Made by a program: the position numbers and the translations under genes | Assembly (NCBI GenBank): GCA_036365145.1 | Contig: JAEOAD010000029.1 | Coordinates: 24,979,001-25,043,000, forward strand | Direction: 5' to 3' | Origin: Orientallactaga sibirica | Taxonomy: Eukaryota; Chordata; Mammalia; Rodentia; Dipodidae | DNA: 64,000 nucleotides | The notes under the pieces: generated by a model | What the model was told of the DNA's origin: nothing | The model's database searches: none | The model's input: only the letters and a program-made list of their open reading frames with translations | In this document: positions 57,813 through 64,000 of the stretch, piece after piece | Layout of the letters: each line of letters begins with the position of its first letter | Position numbering within the stretch: position 1 is the first letter of the stretch

Positions 57813-58186
57813 GGAATATAACACAGAAGCATGCATCATCTGCACACAGCACATATAATAATAAACCCAGATTAATAAACAGACATTGGGATTGTGTTTT
57901 TCTTAAAGCCATGATTACTGAGGCACAGGAATAAAGTGTTGATGAATTAATTGAGTAAGTTTGTGTTGCCCAGTGCTCTGCAGTTCAACGTTTGAAGCAC
58001 TTATAGGAGTTCTGATAAGAGTAAGAGCAGAAATAGTAGTTACTTGACTCACTGCTGAAGATAAAACAAAACTAAGAACTGTGCAAGCTTGAGCTGGTAT
58101 GTACACAGAGCAGATGATGCTACGTATTTGAAGAAAAGTGTCACTGAGGGATTTACACCCAGGCTCAGTCAGTCCTCCAGTTTTAC
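57810..58186. other. Unique sequence
   Basis: Nothing recognised. The 107-codon minus frame at 57915-58238 runs into the B1 and has no known motif. Confidence 0.42.
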
Positions 58187-58202
58187 AAAAGTTTGTGACT
58201 GA

Positions 58203-58348
58203 GCCGGGCGTGGTGGCACACACCTTTAATCCCAGCACTCGGGAGGCAAAGGTAGGGGGATCACCATGAGTTCGAGGCCATCCTGAGACTACAGCCTGGG
58301 CTGGAGTGAGACCCTACCTTGAAAAACCAAAAAATAAAATTAAAAAAA
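58203..58348 (+). mobile_element. B1 SINE with a 17-base internal deletion
   Basis: gccgggcgtggtggcacaca head, close to consensus. After gagactaca it jumps to gcctgggctggagtgag, lacking the tagtgaattccaggtca segment found in other copies. Duplication aaaagtttgtgactg at 58187-58201 and 58349-58363. Confidence 0.96.
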
Positions 58349-58419
58349 AAAAGTTTGTGACTGGTTTAATGCTAAAATTACCCTGTTTCACTTGAAATAT
58401 TTTGGACACATGATTGAGT

Positions 58420-58775
58420 TCGACCCCAAGTCCATTAGAACAGTGTGGTGATTTGAGATTTACACCATAGCCACACATGTTTTTAATACATGGTCCCCAA
58501 CTAGTGGCAATTTGAGAGTGTTGTAGATGCTTTGGGATAAATGTGTGTTACTGTGGGCTGACCTTGAGGTGTTGTTGTCCAGCCCACTGAGAATTCAGAG
58601 CTAGCTCACTAGACTACTTCCTTTAAGCTGATGTGACAAAATGTGACCTGTAGCCTGCCTGCTCTTCCATGATAAAACTCCTGCTTGAAACTGTAAGCCA
58701 AAATAAACCTTTTTCTTACATAAGTTTTTTCTGGCCAAGTATTTTATCACAGCAATGTGCCATTAACTCCTCTAA
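58420..58775 (+). mobile_element. MaLR-type solo LTR
   Basis: Sense copy: gtggtgatttgagatttaca start area, atacatggtccccaactagt, gaaactgtaagccaaaataa (polyadenylation signal area) and aagtattttatcacagcaat end. Confidence 0.7.
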
Positions 58776-60066
58776 ACAGAATCTCAGGAAATTGAGCTTT
58801 CTCAGATCAAATGAAATTGAGAGGGTAACTGATATTATTAGCATGCCCCAAGATTTAAAGGTAAAGTTTGAAATTTTCTTCATGTTTACAGAACATAGTT
58901 CTACTGGATCTACTGAACAAGCAAATAAGTAGGGAAATTAGTCAATAGAACATTGCTAAGAGTTTTGACTTCCTAAATTAACATTCACAATGTTCATGTC
59001 TAAGTTTAAATGTAATCAATGGCTTCTATTTCCTTCATCCATCTTACCTATTTTCTAATCTCCACTAACTTAACATTTTGTCATACTTTAATACTATAAG
59101 TTCCCTAATTCCTTCTTTCTGGTCAGTATCCCATGAGCAAGTAGTGATAAAAGGTTCTGATCCAGGACTGTGAGGATATTGAACCCACATTTCAGTCTTC
59201 AAAATTTTTAAATGTGGGAGCAATGTTCTCATAGTCTTTTCACATGTTCACAGATCACATACCCTATGCAAATATCAAAATATTCACTCATAACCTCATA
59301 CCTCAAACCCATGGCTTTTGTTCATTTTGCTTACTTTGCTATTCTTCTGTTACTATTAAGGCAAGCTAATATTATATGATTTCTTCTCCAAAGAACATAA
59401 AAGTGCACACATGCTAAAAAGAGTTGACTCATTTCCTTTCTAAAATTTGATTCGTTATATATAACTCAAAGACCACCATTGACCACATGCTTCAAGGAAA
59501 TGCTCTCTACTAGTGATGTTATTGAATTATGATGAGATTGTGGAGAATACTTCCATGGAATAAATGATACTTAATAGACATTTACTGTTTCTACTTTATA
59601 TTCTACCTGTTCATCTAGTTATACAGGACTGTGGAAGAAACTTATTTTATAATCAAAATGTGACTAGTCAGATATTATCTCATCTACAGTGGAGGACAGT
59701 TCTGAGATACTTAGTTGTTCCTACGTTTTTGTCTCTGATCTAAGAACCATCATAAAGGATCTCTTCTTACCTAACGGCTAGCTGAAATATTTCTTATACC
59801 AAATTAGCATGAGAGATATCAGAGGGAAAACAAAATGCAAGGACAAATGAAAATCTCAGTCCAGATTCCAAATTCCCATTAATGTGCAGGATGAAAGCAC
59901 TATTTAATCCTGGTGGTGATAGTCATCACTATGATTTTCACTTTTGTACTAAGCTAACTCACATCACATTAGATCATATTATATAAAACAATTTAAGTGG
60001 AAGCTAATTCACTTAACTAATGTCCCTGAGCTACCCAATTATGACATTGTGCTCATCAATCTAATG
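58776..60066. other. Unique sequence
   Basis: Nothing recognised. Confidence 0.42.
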
Positions 60067-60240
60067 ATTTTTTTTTTGTTGTTGTTGTTGTTGTTGTAGT
60101 TGTTTTTGAGGTAGGGTCTCGCTCTAGTCCAGGCTGACCTGGAATTCACTATGTAGTCTCAGAGTGGCCTTGAACTCATGGTGATCCTTCTACCTCTGCC
60201 TCTGAGTGCTGGGATTAAAGGTGTGGGTCACCATGCCAGG
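60067..60240 (-). mobile_element. B1 SINE with (TTG)n tail
   Basis: Antisense: tttttgaggtagggtctcgc, ccaggctgacctggaattca, ccttgaactcatggtgatcc and gggattaaaggtgtgggtca. The tail complement has become a ttg repeat (60078-60100). Confidence 0.93.
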
Positions 60241-60305
60241 CTCTCTAATAACATTTTGATTCAAATGCATGGTACTGCTTAAAATTGACTACAATTGTAT
60301 TTAAA

Positions 60306-60330
60306 TGTGTGTGTGTGTGTGTGTGTGTGT
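60306..60330. repeat. (GT)12 microsatellite
   Basis: Short uninterrupted GT repeat. Confidence 0.95.
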
Positions 60331-60477
60331 ACTTAAATGATGTTTTATCTTAAAAATTGCTGTAATTGCTGATACTAAATAAGATGAAAGTTAACCAAGG
60401 AAACCTAACATGTCATTAAAATACCGAGGAAATATTTAAAATGACTGTTTAAACATTAAGCCAAAGGAAGGGTAGGA

Positions 60478-60643
60478 ATTACTTGGGCTTTAGGAGCTTT
60501 ATATATCGCCTTTATTATGTTGAAATATGGGGTATTCTCTCCAATGTTTTGATCATGAAGTGATGTTGTATTTTGTCAAAGGACTTTTCTGCATCTATTG
60601 AAATGCTCATGTGGTTTTTGTGTTTAAGCATGTTTATGTGGCA
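60478..60643 (-). pseudogene. Inverted 5' segment of the L1: ORF2 RT part
   Basis: On the minus strand this reads [20 protein letters not shown] followed by FMIKTLERI and IKLLKPK-type sequence, the RT segment carrying the first catalytic aspartate (DAEKAFD region). It is opposite in orientation to the rest of the element and joins it at about 60643. Target-site duplication aaaggaagggtagga / aaaggaaaggtagga at 60463-60477 and 63718-63732 brackets the whole insertion. Confidence 0.88.
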
Positions 60644-62200
60644 ATGCACAGAAATCAGTAGCCTTTCTGTATGCAAAAGACAAAGATACAGAAAAAGAAA
60701 TAACTAACATTGTCCCATTTTCAATGGCAACAAAGAAAATAAAATACCTTGGAATAACATTAACCAAGGAAGTAAAAGACCTATACAATGAAAACATAAA
60801 AATACTCAAGGAAGAAACTGAGGAGGTCCTACAAAAATGGAAAGACCTCCCATGCTGCTGGATAGGTAGAATTAACATTGTGAAAATGGTAATCTTACCA
60901 AAAGCACTATATAGATGTAATGCAATGCTGATAAAAATCCCAACTTCTTTCTTTACTGAAATAGAAAAAAAAAAAACTATCTAAAAATTCATGTGGAAAG
61001 GCAGAAGGCCTTGGATATCTAAGCATATCCTCAGCAAAAGAAACACCTCTGGAAGCATCTCTATACCTGATCTAAAGTTATACTACAAAGCCATTATAAT
61101 AAAACAACATAGTACTGGCATAAAAACAGGAATATAGACCAGTGGAACAGAATAGAAGACCAGGACTTTGGGTCAAGTAACTACAGCTACTTGATATTTG
61201 ACAAAGGCCCTATCAATGCAGAATGGAGAAAAGACAGCATCTTCAACATATGATTCTGGGCAAACTGGACAACCATACATAGGAAAATGAAACTCAACCC
61301 GCACATCTCACCATGCACAAAAATCAAGTCCAAATTGATCAAAGACCTTAATATAAACTAGAAACTCTGCTACTACTGGAAGTAAAAATAGGAGGAACCT
61401 TCCATGACATAGGAGTGGGAAAAGACTTCCTGAACAAAACCCCAGCAGCTCAGGAAATTAAACAATCACTCAACCATTGGAATCTCATGAAGCTGAAAAG
61501 CTTTTTCAGTGACAAATACAACATAACCAAAGCCAACAAATTACCCACAGAATGGGAGAAAATTTTCACAACTAACAGAGGCCTAATTTCTAATATTTAC
61601 AAAGAACTCCAAAGCCTAAACTATAAATCATCAAACAACCCACTCACAAAATGGGGCAGAGAACTGCACAGGAAGTTCTCAGAGGAAGAAATACAAATAG
61701 CAAACACACACTTAAGAAAATCAGGGAAATGCAAATTAAAACAACTATGAGATTCCACCTTACCCCAGTAAGGATGGCTAACATTAAAAAAACAATGAAA
61801 CAAATGCTGGAGAGGCTGTGGAGAAATAGGAACAAGCTTTCACTGTTGGTGGGAATGTAAAATGTTTCAACCATTATGGAAGCTATATGGAGACTCCTGA
61901 AAAGGATGACTATAGACCTACCAACAAAAGCAGCTATTCCCTTATTGGGCATTTACCCTAAAGGCTCCAAGCCTCAGATCAGAGAGATTTGATCAACTAT
62001 ATTTATAGCTGCTCAATTCATAATAGCTAAGAGCTGGAATCAACCCAGATGTCCATCATTAGATGAATGGATAACAAAGATGTGGTATATCTATATTATG
62101 GAATTCTATGTAGCAGTAAGGAAAGATGAAATAATGAAATTTGAAAAAAAATAGTCGAACATGGAACAGATCATACTCAGTGAGCTCACTCATTCACAAA
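60644..62200 (+). pseudogene. L1 ORF2 remnant: RT thumb to C-terminal domain
   Basis: Begins at [13 protein letters not shown], after the FADD motif, so the RT active site is lost. Open frames at 60724-60984 (IKYLGITLTKEVKDLYNENI, WIGRINIVKMVILPKALYR), 61415-61750 (NRGLISNIYKELQSLNYKSS) and 61651-61860 (REMQIKTTMRFHLTPVRMAN) are in different frames. The C-terminus is degraded but traceable (YLYYGILCSSKE area near 62090). About 90 codons are missing between this and the inverted segment. Confidence 0.93.
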
Positions 62201-62298
62201 AAGATAATCATTGCATGGTATCATTCATCTGTGGCTCCTAACCTGAATTCACCTGAGATGCTGCCAAACTTAATAAGTACCCTGACGACCAGACAATA

Positions 62299-62371
62299 GG
62301 GAGGGTGGGATGGGGAAGGGCAAGGGTGGAAGGGAGTGAAAGGGTGGAAGGCAGGGTAGGGATGGGGGGGG
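62299..62371 (+). repeat. G-rich purine tract in L1 3' UTR
   Basis: Many GGG runs separated by 1-7 bases (gggagggtgggatggggaag and onward), ending in a run of about nine G. Similar tract at 6822-6880. This is the composition expected for G-quadruplex formation on the L1 sense strand. Confidence 0.85.
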
Positions 62372-62523
62372 GAAACAAATAGGGACCCAAAAGGAAATGA
62401 TACTATAAAACCCTATATTCTGAACAACAGGCTAAAACATTGATCCTTTAGCAGGCCCACAGAAGGAACACCTGAACTAAAGGGAACTGGAGAGAACATC
62501 ATGAATACCAACTTAATCTTTTC

Positions 62524-62600
62524 CTGTTTCACTCTCTCCCTCTCCCTCTCTCTCTTCTTCTTCTTCTCCTTCTCCTCCTCCTCCTCCTCCTCCTTCTTCT
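62524..62600. repeat. Pyrimidine (CTT/CTC)n tract
   Basis: Interrupted CTC, CTT and CCT triplets; expanded relative to the same position in the copy at about 7035-7050. Confidence 0.9.
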
Positions 62601-63717
62601 CTCTATACTCACTTTCTCTTTTATATTACGTATCTTTTTCTTCCTTCACCTTCCTTGGTGCTGACTTATAACTCCCAGTACCAGCATAGGGTTAACTTTC
62701 ACAATGAGCTGTTGATCTCAGAGACCTACAAGGTTTCCCCCCCAAAAAAGACAGATTTCTGTCAGAGTTCTTGATGACCTGCCAAAGGTTAATGGTAAGA
62801 CACTACTGTTGAAGACAGCATACACAGGTGAGACAAAACATGGTGAGACCTGGTCAGAATCTGGAAGAGGGTCAGTCCCCAGACAGTTAGCTAGTCTAGT
62901 GCCAGAGGGTGCTAAACGAACAACTCACAGTCTAAGCTACCCAGCAGGAAACAACCTGACGTAATGCTCAAACAAGTACAGTAGTGGCACATAGCCATGG
63001 TGGATAACCAACTGCTCTTGATTTTTCTAACAGATCCACTCAGTGGAATGGAACTCATTGCTGGAACTGGGAAATAAGTCAAAACCACATACAAAAAATG
63101 AGCCCAGTCTCCAATATCAAGCTCCCACCAAATGTGGGCTAGAAGAGGGCCTACACTTATAAACTTCTCTGTAAAATAACTAGGGCCATTCCATCTATCT
63201 AGTACTAACTTCTCTCTTTGTTGGAGAGTTTGCTTTTCTTTTTCAGATGGCCGATGAACCTGAAGGGAGGATCAGCCTATCACACCTCACCAGGGACCCA
63301 GCTGAAACCATAGAGTAATGCGGGGAAAGGGCAAGAGTACAGGGTTCTTGTGAACACAACACCAGAAAAAGGCTGAAGGAGATAAACATAGAGAATATCC
63401 ACCTCCTACTAAGCCAGATATCCAGAGACACAGAGGCTCCCAAAACCTCATCACTGCAGTAGAACTAAAATGAACCAAGATGTCTCAGGGAAATTCACAG
63501 AAGAGGAGGCAGAAAGAGTGTTTGAGCCACAAGTTGGGTCATTATGCACAGAGACTTGGCCTATCCCCCAGAACTCTTGACTACCCCCACAATGCATGAC
63601 CCACATTCCCCATTGATGAGAGTCCCTTTGGAAGGGGGAGGACAGGGAGGATGATAATGGAGTCACCATTATCAATATAAAATTAGAATAATATAAATAA
63701 AATATAAATTATATTAA

Positions 63718-64000
63718 AAAGGAAAGGTAGGACTCTTTTTAATATCCTCCTCCAGACACAAAATGGCCTGGATATGCATGACCTCACAGTGCCTGACACT
63801 ACCTACACAAGACCATCATAACAGGAGGAAAAGATGTTGACATCAAAATAAAAGAGACTGATTGAAAGGGGGAGTGGATATGATGCAGAGTGGAGTTTCA
63901 AAGGGGAAAGTGGGAGGGAGGGAGGGAATTACCATGGGATGTTGTTTACAATTATGGAAGTTCTCAATTAGAAAATAAAAATTTTTAAAAAGAAAGAAAA
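63718..64000 (+). mobile_element. L1 3' end (type II), interrupted on its left by the L1 at 60478
   Basis: cacaaaatggcctggatatg, cctgacactacctacacaag, gtggatatgatgcagagtgg and ttctcaattagaaaataaaa match the type II tail at 45245-45440. Its left part (gccaaaggaagggtagga) is at about 60459-60477, showing the younger L1 inserted into it. Runs to the window end. Confidence 0.85.

Larger units (their letters stand above)
62201..63717 (+). mobile_element. L1 3' UTR (type I)
   Basis: Most complete type I 3' UTR in the window: cattcatctgtggctcctaa, G-rich tract (62299-62371), pyrimidine tract (62524-62600), ccttggtgctgacttataac, gacagatttctgtcagagtt, gtagtggcacatagccatgg, ctatcacacctcaccaggga and a terminal A-rich region (63680-63717). 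Defines the family for 6661-8165 and 50691-51775. Confidence 0.92.

Overview
This window looks like rodent nuclear DNA: an AT-rich, gene-poor intergenic or intronic stretch built almost entirely from layered retrotransposons. The evidence is a combination of B1 (7SL-derived) SINEs, B4-type fused SINEs, many copies of a tRNA-derived SINE whose head reads ggctggagagatggctta, rodent-type L1 elements with long 3' UTRs, and MaLR-type solo LTRs. The B1 plus DIP/RSINE1-like tRNA SINE mix suggests a jerboa relative (Dipodidae, for example Jaculus). That is recall-based inference; the sequence itself only shows a rodent. I found no host protein-coding exon, rRNA, tRNA gene, CRISPR array or prokaryote-style operon. 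All open reading frames longer than about 100 codons lie in L1 or LTR remnants. 

Layout. 1-9120: AT-rich unique DNA and one B1, then a dense L1 block: an L1 5' UTR with monomer-like repeats joined straight to ORF2 (1975-4483), interrupted by a second element with ORF1 and a 3' UTR but no ORF2 (4484-8165), after which the first ORF2 resumes (8166-9020). 9123-30460: mostly unique AT-rich DNA with scattered SINEs, L1 tails, MaLR LTRs and microsatellites. 30465-34381: a head-to-tail tandem duplication of about 1.96 kb, nearly identical, differing mainly by homopolymer or dinucleotide indels. 34424-36740: SINEs, one containing an L1 tail. 36740-40395: a minus-strand L1 with 5' UTR, ORF1 and half of ORF2, all inactive. 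40396-60460: mixed unique DNA, LTRs, SINEs, a three-SINE cluster and a 5'-inverted L1. 60478-63717: another 5'-inverted L1, inserted in the remains of an older L1 tail that runs to the window end. 

The elements do not form a pathway; they record repeated L1-machinery activity, with target-site duplications (TSDs) around many copies, three 5' inversions of the twin-priming kind, nested insertions, and one recent or artefactual segmental duplication. I do not see a new molecular system here. The most useful leads are the tandem duplication, the ORF1-only L1-like element, and a SINE subfamily with a duplicated B-box.
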